Source: Parapristionchus giblindavisi
Lineage: Eukaryota; Nematoda; Chromadorea; Rhabditida; Diplogasteridae
Length of the DNA: 64,000 nt
NCBI GenBank assembly: GCA_943737045.1
Contig: CALSFV010000009.1
Span: 1,426,001 to 1,490,000 of the forward strand
Direction: 5' to 3'
Made by a program: the position numbers and the translations under genes. The notes beneath the pieces are model-generated. The model was not told the DNA's origin and did not search any database. It was given only the letters and a program-made list of their open reading frames with translations. Below are positions 1 to 11,055 of this stretch, in pieces (position 1 is the stretch's first letter; the number at the start of each line of letters is the position of its first letter).

Positions 1-563
1 AACAATAAAAAATTGTCTTTTATTTTTCCTACAATTGCCTATCGGTGAGGGTCTTTTTTTATTCCTTCAATTTGACGATTTATTAGTGTAACTACTATAC
101 GAAAATGAACTGAAACACAATCGTGGAAGTTTGCCTTATTCCCGAAAAACCATGACTAACTCGCCTTTTTATCGCAAACAGAGACGATAAAGCGTGCGCC
201 TCATACCGTGATCCAAATGCGGGAATTCAAAATTCGGCAATCACTGTTTGTTTTCATTCGATTTCTGTATTATATTATTGTTCTCTTTTATCATTTGTTT
301 GGTATCTGAATATCTGAGGAGTTATATGACACTATTTTTCGATAAAATGTGAAAAATGAAGTATTTCGAATTTCCGGCTTTGCATTACGGTAGTCAGTTT
401 GCGATAAAAAGGCGAGTTAGTCATGGTTTTTCGGGAATAAGGCAAACTTCCACGATTGTGTTTCAGTTCATTTTCGTATAGTAGTTACACTAATAAATCG
501 TCAAATTGAACGAATAAAAAAGACCCTCACCGATAGGCAATTGTATGAAAAATAAAAGACAAT
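1..563. mobile_element. Foldback (inverted-repeat) element
   Basis: The segment 9-180 is repeated in inverted orientation at about 399-563. For example, the word ACTAACTCGCCTTTTTATCG near 153 returns reverse-complemented near 400, and ACAATTGCCTATCGGTGAGG returns near 540. A loop of about 220 bp separates the arms. No transposase is visible, so this is a non-autonomous foldback element. It may begin before the window. Confidence 0.8.
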
Positions 564-860
564 TTTATATTGTTTTATTTTATTTTTTCTCGGCCCCACG
601 GTTTTGGATCGGGATGATACTTGGTGGAATTTACCTGCTAATTATTGCCCTTCGTCGTATACTCATATCGAACCAATCCGTAAACTTTGAAATTTTGAAG
701 CCACTTTATCGAACTTACGTTATTTAGCGAGGGTGCAGATATGTCGAACCTAAACTCCGTCTGTGAGCTCATGCCACCCCATACTACAACTGTGCACGAT
801 TTGGGTCCGATCGGTTCATATCACTTTTTGGCCAAGTGCCAAGCCATAAGCAAAATATGT
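564..860. other. Unassigned sequence
   Basis: I recognise no gene or repeat here. Homology to the intact locus (around 18470) starts only after about 860, so this stretch marks the outer edge of duplicated copy A. A short open frame at 545-727 encodes a 60-residue hydrophobic peptide that starts in the foldback arm. I do not consider it a gene. Confidence 0.5.
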
Positions 861-1001
861 TCACTGAGTCAGATAGTCTCTCGTAACTGATTGATTGGTA
901 TCGATGCATTACCGTAATCAATATAGACAGTAAGTCCCTCATAAATAGCTCAATCATCAGATATCACTACCAATCGATAATCATCATCGACTACCGTATA
1001 C

Positions 1002-1129
1002 CTGTCCATGGATGATTGATCATCAGCGAGTCCTGCACAGATCTCCCTGACTGTATTTCTTATCTCGGCGTACGTCCGTTTCATCTTTTCCATCTTCTGC
1101 TCACGCTCTCGCTCGTCCCACTCATCCAT
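1002..1129 (-). pseudogene. Orphan duplicate of TADA1 exon 1 (copy A)
   Basis: This is a 128-nt copy of the first coding exon of the TADA1-like gene (18747-18620). It keeps the ATG, the length, the reading frame and the GTATAC donor. It encodes MDEWDEREREQKMEKMK and onward, with a handful of substitutions. No copy of exons 2-7 follows, because homology ends within intron 1 near 860. It is therefore a stranded first exon at the end of the duplicated segment. Confidence 0.85.
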
Positions 1130-4116
1130 CTCAATTTTTTCTAAAAAATCGATTTAAACATTACTAATTATTCAACAAAGGGTTACTGTATTCTCCAATG
1201 CCAATAAAAAGGAGCGGAGCGTAAAACATTAAAAATTGTGTCTTTATTCTCTCAGATATCACTATTTCCAGTATTTGTCCGACTGGTTGCACATTTTTGC
1301 ATAAATACACGAACTTTAATTAATCTTTATCACCATAGTACATATTAATATTAAGAACAATTACCAGTTACGGTTGTTAACAAAATTACAACAAAAAATG
1401 TGTAAAACTATCACTTCCATGGTAGGGTTGATTTGGGCTAAACTCGAGGAGATTAGGAGTACAAAAGCGGCAAAAAGAAACGAAGTAGATGAAGTTAGTG
1501 TGCGAACATAAGACAGAATCTTTGAGGACAAACGTCCTTTCGTTTCGCCACTTTTAAACGGAGAATTTTGGGTTACGGTATATTGATAATCAATAATCAC
1601 TTATTGATTAATAATCAATAATCACATCAATTAACCACTCAAACAATCACCAAATCCAATCGAGTTCAATGTAAAACAGGGTCCATCGGCAAATTTCTAG
1701 AATCATACAAAGTTCCGGTATGACAAAATGGGTTACTTTTTTACTGCTTAAAATGTTATTTGGCCGATTATTGATTATCGATTAGTAGGGGAAACAAACG
1801 AAACTCACATAAAAACAGATATACACAATACTATGCAAGTATAATAATAGATATACAAATCGATTTCGACTAGCATGCAAGATTTTGTTCGAATTAATGT
1901 AATAAGTTATATATGTAAATTATTACAATAATAATAGGGTGCAATATGTTAACAAAAATATCATAGATCACGCCAACGCAGTATCCTCTATCATAGTATA
2001 AAGATCAAGGATCAAAGATCAAAGATCAAAGATCGCATCTACAGGAGCGTCTTTATGCACTCGATGGCAGCAGTGAACTGGGTCCACCAATAGACGTCAT
2101 TTCCGTCCATTTGATTGGTGAAGAATCCATCAACATACTGTACATTGGATAGGAGAGTGGGAGGATTTGCCTGAATAAAAACGGATTATGATCTTTGATC
2201 TCTACTTTGATCTTTGCTATACTAAAAGAATTATGATCTTTGCTCTTCACAAAAAAAGGATTATGATCGTTTTAACTCTAGTAATCGATCTTTGATCTCC
2301 TCCCGATTAAAAGGAGTATGACCTTTGATCTCTACTCATCTGTAAGTCAGTCAGACAAGGAATGCACTATTTCCAGGTATCCACTTCTCAAAATAATACA
2401 GTTTTCACAACTTTTCCTGCGATAAGCTAATACAATCCGCGCTAGTCAGCTTCATCTTTCATATTTCAACCCTCGTTTTTAAAATCTCCCACGTTCAGCT
2501 ATACGGTATGTGTTCGTTGGGTCATAATGTGGTCATATTTATGATTAGCATATACTCCACTTACCATCACGAGTACGTATATGAGAATGGGCGTGACGTC
2601 ATCAGCGGCTGCGGGACCCGATGACGTCAGAGCGAGCAGATTCGAGATCGTCTCGCATGCACGACTGCAATGAATAATATTAGTACTTACTCTCTCAATT
2701 GTTGGTTTGATTGCCGTAGGCAGAGAAGACACATCGATGAAGCAAAAAAGTACGATCATAGTTGCTAACATGGCAACAAGGAAACAAAGAATCAACAGGC
2801 AAGAATTTACAATGAGCATTGATATTATTATTGTTATTGGTAACAAAAAAGAAAATATCTTAGGCTAAGAAATTTCAACTCTCAAGTGACCCAAGAGCAA
2901 CGCAGATTCAACGGGTGGAAACATTCAATTCAACATTGTTCTCAAAACATCAAATTTCACCAATATCTACAAGGTTAAAATGCGAATAACTGCAATAACA
3001 TATAACAAACGATAATCAAGATAACTTATCAATCAATCAATAATCATACCGTAACCAATATACTACCGTAATCATCATACCTGACACAGGCGAGTCTCGG
3101 GGTGACTTGTACGCGTTTACCACGGCAATCTCGTGTTGAGCGGATGGCTATGGGCACTCACCACGCATGGCCTAAATTGAACTTTGAACTTTGATCTTTA
3201 GTCTTTAACCGATCCGACTTATCCCCTAGCATATAAGACTAATGAGTTAAAACGTCTGGAAATTTACGTTAAACACTTCTAGTATTGCACTGAATACAAT
3301 GCACCTGTACAGTAACAGTACTGTACAGTGGGCAGTAATTACAGTAACCGGGTCATAGTTACAGTAACCATCAGTTACAGTAACCCCATTATAAGATAAA
3401 TCAATTGATCGATACCTCAGGAATCGCGAGTACTCCGTGCGCCGGAGACACGCTGGAGGCCAGCCGCTGCAGCGCCTTGTACAGTACCCTACAAGCACAA
3501 TAGTCAGTTAAACACAGAGATCAAAGATCAAAACTCACTCGTCTCTGTAGATATCGGCGTCGTTATTGGGATAGAATGCCATATGGTAGATACGACCCAT
3601 CAGGAGACGTTCGACACACTTTCGCGCGTATTCACGCTGCAAAGACCATATTGATTAAGGTTCTGCTCAATATTTGCTGGAAAAGAAAAGAAAATCAGAA
3701 ATCAGATAATGCACTCCTCGTTTTACACGCTCTCTCGACTCTTTTTCGCTTTCTTTTGAATACCAAAAACATTTGTGACGATTAACAACTGGATTGAGCA
3801 AGTGCAAAAATGCAAACTAAGAAACAACAAAACGCCAGGTAGTGGGCACAGTTGCTACCTGGCGAATTTTAAACAGAAGCAGAAACAAATTTTTTTAAAA
3901 AAGAGTAAGCTCACGTGATTGTTATTTGCCGCCTGAAAGACGCCAGAGGCCTCCAATTGGCGCCAGAGATTGCCAATGTGCTCCTCCACACACTCTGTCT
4001 TCTCGTCCTGAACATGATTTATGATCAAAATATATTAATCAAATTGAAATATATCGCTTTGTCTACATTTTACACACTTCTTCTGATATTTCTACACTGT
4101 CTCCAGTGTTATGTAG

Positions 4117-4227
4117 CATGAACGTTGGCAAACCGTTGGCCGAGAAACTTGACGTCACAAGCGTAGGGGAGGACATTTGGCAAACGCCTCCGTTACGATT
4201 GATTTGCCAACGTTTCAAGCATCTGTT
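4117..4227. mobile_element. Short inverted-repeat element (GACGTCACAAGCGTAG family)
   Basis: The ends GAACGTTGGCAAACCG and TTTGCCAACGTTTCAAGC are inverted repeats around a core GACGTCACAAGCGTAG. Relatives are at 18022-18142, 28611-28755 and 61029-61125. It sits in intron 38 of copy A, at the same place as the copy C member, and is absent from the intact gene. Confidence 0.75.
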
Positions 4228-4248
4228 CATTAATTTTAGCGACAGCGC

Positions 4249-4370
4249 TTTAAAGGGAGCGTAACCTCTCTCAACGGTCTCTTCAACGCTCTACGCTCTC
4301 TCGTTGTTAGAGAACAGAGAAATAGTGTGAGCAATGAAGAGGTCATTGGGAGAGGTTACGCTCCCTTTAA
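4249..4370. mobile_element. Small palindromic element
   Basis: TTTAAAGGGAGCGTAACCTC at the left is matched in reverse complement by GAGGTTACGCTCCCTTTAA at the right, about 122 bp in total. Its right TTAA is also the left flank of the larger foldback element that follows. Confidence 0.7.
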
Positions 4371-6356
4371 GAGGCATGTTCCGTAAGGCTCGATCATATT
4401 CGACCACCCCCGGACGCGTGCGCTAGCAATGAGAACTGGGAGTCCATACTTGGGTGTTAGGAGTGTCACCGGCCCTTATTACACAAAACACCTGAAATTT
4501 CCTGTTTGTGCCCTCAGGCTATTAGAAAAATTAATTTAAGTGCGAAAACGTTTAAAAATCATAATTTCTCAAATTGTTGAGATAGAGTCTAAATATCATT
4601 TGCGATGCATCTAGGGTGCACAGACCTTGCTAATTCACTATTAGCATCGTATGTCCGTTGATTCCTAAACCACTTTTTTTACTCAAAATTTTGGTTATTT
4701 CGGACAAATTATGTTGTAGATTGCTGCAAAGATTTCCGACCAGGTATTGTAGCCTAAGCAATTCTGCATTGATTTAACTTAAAACTGGGTTCTTCCCGAT
4801 CGACCATTTTGTCGAATTTTTCGCTCGAAGTTCCGTCATCGATGGTTGTCCCGAACAAATGCTATATTTTCTAAACGATTGGTGCGGAATTGTGGTCTAC
4901 TCAAAGTTTCGAGGTTAGGCGAGTAAATTGACACAAGAAGCCCATCACTTGGATCAATTTGAAAATTTCGATTTTCATGACCCGGGTCATGGTCCGAAAA
5001 TTTCAAAATTTCTCAAGTTTGAAATGTTTTCATTTATGGGGCTTACTGTGAAGTACTAATGATGTGAATAATATTCAGCCAATGCTCAATGGCTGATCTC
5101 TCCTTTCAACCAATTTTTCGAAATTTTCATTCTGTTTGAGAGCGAAAAATCAGAATTGTGTTTGAATCAGTTTCCAACTTGCTTTCTGTAACATTCTGTC
5201 ATAGTACTTTACAATGTACATAATCAATATGAAAATCGTTTAATTTCGAAAATTCCGTTTTTTTTGCCATGACCCCGGGGTCATGGAAATCGATTTTTAA
5301 AAAGTGAGCCGAATGCCGGGATTTTTGTTCTACTATGTTTGCTCGTCATGAAACTTCACATAATCATTGTCATTTGCTCATTGTCGCAGCATTCGAGTCG
5401 ACAAACTGCAATATTTCAAAAATTTTCCGAAAAAGTAGGCACTTAAATTGAATTTTTTGAATTTTCAAAAATAAACGATTTTCATATTGATTATGTACAT
5501 TGCAAAGTACTAGGACGGAATGTTACAGAAAGCAAGTTGGAAACTGATTCAAACACAATTCTGATTTTTCGCATTCATTTAGAAATAAATTTTTCGAAAA
5601 AATGGTTGAAAATATAGATCAGCCAATGAGCATTGGTTGAATATTATTCACATCATCAGTACTTCACAATAAGCCACATAAATGAAAACATTTCAAACTT
5701 GAGAAATTTTGAAATTTTCAGACCATGACCCCCGGGTCATGAAAATCGAAATTTTCAAATTGATCCAAGTGATGGGCTTCTTGTGTCACTTTACTGGTCT
5801 CACCTCGAAACTTTGTGTAGAGCACAATTCCGCACCCATCGTTTGGAAAATACGTTTGAAAAATACATTTGTTCGGGAAAACCATCGATGACGGAAATTC
5901 GAACGAAAATTTCGGCAAGATGGTCTAACGGGAAGAACCTGGTTTTAAGTGAAATCAATGCAGAATTGCTTAGGCTACAATACCTGGTCGGAAATCTTTG
6001 CAGCAATCTACAACAAGCGATAATTTGTCCGAAAACACCAAAATTTTGAGTCAAAAAAGTGGTTTAGGAATCAACGCACATTCGATGCTAATAGTGAATT
6101 AGCAAGGTCTGTGCACCCTAGACGCATCGCACATGATATTTAGACTCTATCTCAACAATTTGAGAAATTATGATTTTTAAACGTTTTCGCACTTAATTTT
6201 TCTAATAGCCTGAGGGCACAAACAGGAAATTTCAGGTGTTTTGTGTAATAAGGGCCGGTGACACTCCTAACACCCAAGTATGGACTCCCAGTTCTCATTG
6301 CTAGCGCACGCGTCCGGGGGTGGTCGAATATGATCGAGTCTTAGGGAACATGCCTC
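4371..6356. mobile_element. 2-kb foldback element flanked by TTAA
   Basis: The element begins GAGGCATGTTCC and ends GGAACATGCCTC, with TTAA immediately outside both ends (4367-4370 and 6357-6360). The arms are long near-copies in reverse orientation: 4440-4475 (GAACTGGGAGTCCATACTTG) matches 6275-6300, and the similarity continues to about 5300/5420. A TTAA duplication is the hallmark of piggyBac-type insertion. No transposase is seen, so it is non-autonomous. The short open frames inside lie on both strands of the same arm and are not genes. Confidence 0.85.
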
Positions 6357-6737
6357 TTAAGAAATGAAATATATAATATTGATTAATTTCTGGATGCAAA
6401 TCGAAAAATTGAAGCAGCGCCATTAGTGAGGAAATATTGCAGAAACAATCGATAATCTTGTGAAAAAATCAATAAATCGATAATCAATCAATACCTATTG
6501 ATCCACATCTCCACCAGACACTCTTCAGCAGTGATTTCTCTCGTTGAACACGGGCTGAGAGACGCTCGAGGGCTGTCTGAAAGAATTTCAATCAATTTTC
6601 GTATCGTATTCGAAGGAGAATTGTTTCTTTCTTTCACCGCTAATCTTATTTGCCATTGGTGAAACATAAATCTGGCAAAAATGACCTTTAGGAGAAATTT
6701 TTGAAAAAAAGTGAAGGCCACTGTAAAATTAACCATT

Positions 6738-6790
6738 TTTCGTACGGATGCCCCCTGTAGAATCGAGCTTCAGGTACCCCGCCCATATAT
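6738..6790. mobile_element. Element remnant in copy A intron 36
   Basis: This is a fragment of the CCCATGTATG-ended element family (compare 52711-52893). It carries the words GATGCCCCCTGTAGAATCGA and GGGTACCTGAAGC (reverse). A related fragment lies at the equivalent position of copy C (60235-60387) and not in the intact gene. Confidence 0.6.
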
Positions 6791-6845
6791 GCCATCAATA
6801 AATTATTAACGTAACCTCAGTTTACTGTAACAAATAAATCAATAC

Positions 6846-7005
6846 CTACCGTATCCCTCATTCTACCGTAACCAATCAATCAACGACTACCGTATCCCTC
6901 ATTCTACCGTAACCAATCAATCAACGACTACCGTATCCCTCATTCTACCGTAACCAATCAATCAACGACTACCGTATCCCTCATTCTACCGTAACCAAAC
7001 AATAA
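6846..7005. repeat. 41-bp minisatellite with TACCGTA words
   Basis: There are about four tandem units of CTACCGTATCCCTCATTCTA followed by CCGTAACCAATCAATCAACGA, next to the exon-36 donor of copy A (7021-7022). The equivalent intron of the intact gene has only scattered TACCGTA words. Confidence 0.85.
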
Positions 7006-8189
7006 ATGAATGACTACCGTACCTGTAGTCGCAGCAGCGACAATCTCAACTGCTGCAGGTAGAGTGTGTATGAGGCACGACGTCGATGATCCTCGCGCAG
7101 TGAACGGAGCAGTTTGCGCACTCTGACAACAAACACATTGTGAGTTTCAAGGAAGGTCATACAATTTAACTTTTTCTCTCGTTTTGACGATATTTGTAAA
7201 TAACAAGAGAATATCGCATACTCCAGACTTTCCGCGCGACACGCGCGCGGGGTAGTGACAAGTTGCGCGCGGGTTATGGTGAGTCGCGGCGCGTGCGCGT
7301 CGCGAGTCACCACAACCCGTGCGCGAGTTGTAAATAACCCGCGCGCGACTTGTCGATAGCCCGCGCGCGGCTCGCTTCCTTCCCTTTCTACTTTCCTCTG
7401 CCCTATTTATTTACATAACTTCAAGTATACTGTAATGTTCAAATCCAACATAGTAAAATATACACTGTTTATTGAACGAATAAAAAAGATACAAGATTAA
7501 TGAGAGTAATTGGAGAAACTGAGTAGAAAAATCGGAGCAAACACAATGCTATCAACATGGTAACAAGAATTTACAATAGTGACAACAATTACTGAACATT
7601 ATCTTGATATAATCAGCAGTTAATAATGAAGTCAATCTTCATAGTTATGATGATAATCTCTTGATAATATTCGATAGAGTAAGATTCACTGCAAAGAAAC
7701 GTTTTAATCAAAAAGGAAAATATAAAAGAATAAAAAGTTATATTACATGGAAAATAACTAACCATAATTGTCCTCTTCACACTAAGATCAGACCAAACTA
7801 TATATGCTTCCAATAATATTTCCTTTCAATAATACAACAATATTATTCCATATTTCAAATCACAACATTCATTGCCTGTAAATATTATAAGTAATGGACA
7901 TATTACACCTCGACTACCATAAAATACGGAATATATTACCCCTTCCATCATACATCAATAAGGAATATACTAACTATAATAATGAGCAATAAATTTACTA
8001 ACCTTAAGCTTCATACGAGCGTATCCATAATTATAATGAACAGATATGAATATATAATGATCCAATTCACCAGATAAATCATGATTCCTGACTTAAGAAA
8101 AGAGATCAATAATAAATAAATCGATATCCAATCTTTCCACACCATTTTACCATTTAAAACTCCAATCATTAGTAAATGTACATCCCGCT

Positions 8190-8312
8190 CATAGGTCGAA
8201 TAGCTAGGTATATATAGGTTTTGAAATTCCGGTCAGGTTTTCAGATTTTTGTGAAATTTTGGCTCAAAATCCGGTCAGGCTTGGTACTTTGTAACATACT
8301 TTTCGACCTATG
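8190..8312. mobile_element. CATAGGTCGAA-family MITE
   Basis: The ends are CATAGGTCGAATAG and CTTTTCGACCTATG. The interior holds two units of the CCGGTCAGG...TTTTTG motif. Flanks ATCCCGCT and AACCCGCT match at 7 of 8 positions, consistent with an 8-bp target duplication. Confidence 0.85.
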
Positions 8313-8513
8313 AACCCGCTCTGCAAGGCAAAAGACCTGCGGGAGATGACTGCTAGAGCAGTGATAATTCACACAATCATTAGTAAGAGCAAGAATAAGA
8401 GAATAGCAATTCACCTGAGGAATATCGATTGGTATATACAATAGTCATCCTCCATTATTCAGCAAATATCCTCAAAATATCATAGAGTGACTCTGAAAAC
8501 AATTAATGAATAA

Positions 8514-11055
8514 TTAAAACGCGTTCTCCATAAGAGCGGCGGGGGGCATGGCACAATGTTTCAAAATCATCCCAGGTGACTCATATTTGATGGTTGGAGT
8601 CCCTAGGGGATGTATACACTTCAGTCAAAAAATTGACCCAAATTATCGATTTTTGATCTACCAAAAGTCGAAAAATCAAAGTGTGATTTGCATGGCATGT
8701 TATATACCGTTTGATAGAGGATCCAAAGATATATAAGAATACCAAGTTTCATGAGTTTTCATAACTCCATGTTCGAGAAATATTCGATTTTCCGAATATT
8801 GACAAGATTTTTTTGTTTTGATCTCATTGCTTACTATCTTACTGTTATTTCCAGGGTCTGGATTTTTGATATGTTATGCAAAAATGTATGGACTATCCGA
8901 ATATCACATTTATTTGGACCGGCTGTATGCCAGGCATAGTGATATCGCCAGTCTTAATGGTGAATTCTAACGCCCAAACGCCGACGCACGTTCGAATCCG
9001 GGTCCCGGTCGAAATTTTTGCAAATTTTTTTTCAGCTCAAATTAGACTTTAAATTATACTTTCATGCGTTTTACCTTGTTTTCATTAATTTATTGTACGA
9101 AATAACCATCAACATTATCAGAAATAATAAAAAAATCGTATAACTGATATAGTATCAGCAAATAGTCATGGGACGGGCGAAAATTACGCTTTTTCGGCAG
9201 TGTCACTTCTTTAAAATGCAATATTTTCAATTTTCTGATAAAAGAAAATAAATCTACACTTGAACTCTTCAAATCTCGATAATCGTAAACTGTCTGAAAT
9301 ATTGTTGACAAAGAACAAAGATTAAAGTTCAGAAATCATAGATCAAAGTTCAGCAATCGAGTAAAAACTTTTGTGAACATTTCCACATATATCGGAGCTT
9401 TGAAAATAAGAGATTTCATCAGTAGAGGCGGAGGCACGAGAGCAATGCAAGAGAAAAAACCGAAATCTAAGGCTAGGCGCTGAAATCGAGTAGACCTCAG
9501 AATAACGTTTGCTGCGGGTCTGAAAGGAATCATGACCAAAGCGAACTCAGCGAAATCATTATTTGATAATTTGTAAAGCTGCCTGCGGAAGATCCATAAT
9601 TTTAGAATACTTGCCTCTGATCTGTCATTTTTTTGTCATTTATAACACATTTATCAAGAGTTTGCATAGACACGGGCTCTTGCAATTCTTGCAATTCAAT
9701 TCTCTGATCAGTAGGGTCTCAAAATCCGTCCTTCCAATAAATGTTCGTTTATGTCCTGATAATGAGGGCGAATAAAGAGCTATGACTATCATAATCTCTA
9801 TAAAGGCCAATCGTTTCTAACATCATTTTGGCACTTATTGTTAGAATGGGTCATTAGCGCATCTAGAAGAAGAGTATTGAATTTTGAGGCAAAAAAATTG
9901 AATCGGAGTGAGAAACTTTCCGAATTTTTTCAACTTGTGCAACCCTAGTGGAGGCCTCCACTCTCACAATGTTTCAGAAGAATAGCATTTTTCACTAAAG
10001 AACTATACATGTTTAAAAAGTGTACTTCGATTGTGTCATCATTACACAACAGTGAACAAATTTAATTACACCAACATCATGGTTGTTTTCTTTGATGAGC
10101 TGCTTACATTGACTCAAAAGATCAGCTTGATTGCTTTCCTGAATCAAAATTCGAAAAAAATTAAAAAGCGTCCCATGACTTTTTGCCGATACTGTATATG
10201 TAGAAAGAAATTTTACATGCAGTGCTCTCGTCCCTACGCCTCTGCTGATGAATTCTCTTATTTTCGAAGCTCCGATTTATGTTGAAAATGTTCACAAAAG
10301 TATGTATTCTATTGCTGAACGTCAGAAAATTGAAAATAATACATTTTAAAGAAGTGACAATGTCGAAAAAGAGTAATTTTCACCTGTCCCATGACTATTT
10401 GCTGATACTATATCAGTTATACGATTTTTTTATTATTTCTGATAATGTTGATGGTTATTTCGTACAATAAATTAATGAGAACAAGGTAAAACGCATGAAA
10501 GTATAATTTAAAGTCAAATTTGAGCCGAAAAAAATTTGCAAAAATTTCGACCGGGAACCGGATTCGAACCTGCGTCGGCGTTTGGGCGTTAGAATTCACC
10601 ATTAAGACTGGCGATATCACTATGCCTGGCATACAGCCGGTCCAAATAAATGTGATATTCGGATAGTCCATACATTTTTGCATAACATATCAAAAATCCA
10701 GCCCCTGGAAATAACAGTAAGATAGTAAGCAATGAGATCAAAACAAAAAAATCTTGTCAAAATTCGGAAAATCGAATATTTCTCGAACATGGAGTTATGA
10801 AAACACATGAAACTTGGTATTCTTATATATCTTTGGATCCTCTATCAAACGGTATATAACATGCCATGCAAATCACACTTTGATTTTTCGACTTTTGGTA
10901 GATCAAAAATCGATAATTTGGGTCAATTTTTTGACTGAAGTGTATACATCTCCTAGGGACTCCAACCATCAAATATGAGTCACCTGGGATGATTTTGAAA
11001 CATTGTGCCATGCCCCCGCCGCCGCCCCTCCGCTGTAAGGGAGAATGCGTTTTAA
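8514..11055. mobile_element. 2.5-kb foldback element nested in the 5.2-kb element
   Basis: The ends read TTAAAACGCGTTCTCC and GGGAGAATGCGTTTTAA. The arms extend from about 8514 to 9460 and 10220 to 11055. For example, CAATGTTTCAAAATCATCCC at 8556 recurs in reverse complement near 10995. Because the arms are near-identical, each strand encodes similar short peptides, which I treat as artefacts. Both arms contain a tRNA B-box-like string near 8990 and 10560. Confidence 0.85.

Noticed and set aside
545..727. 60-residue hydrophobic plus-strand frame
   Set aside because: It starts inside a foldback arm and ends in unique sequence. I see no homologous copy and no splice context.
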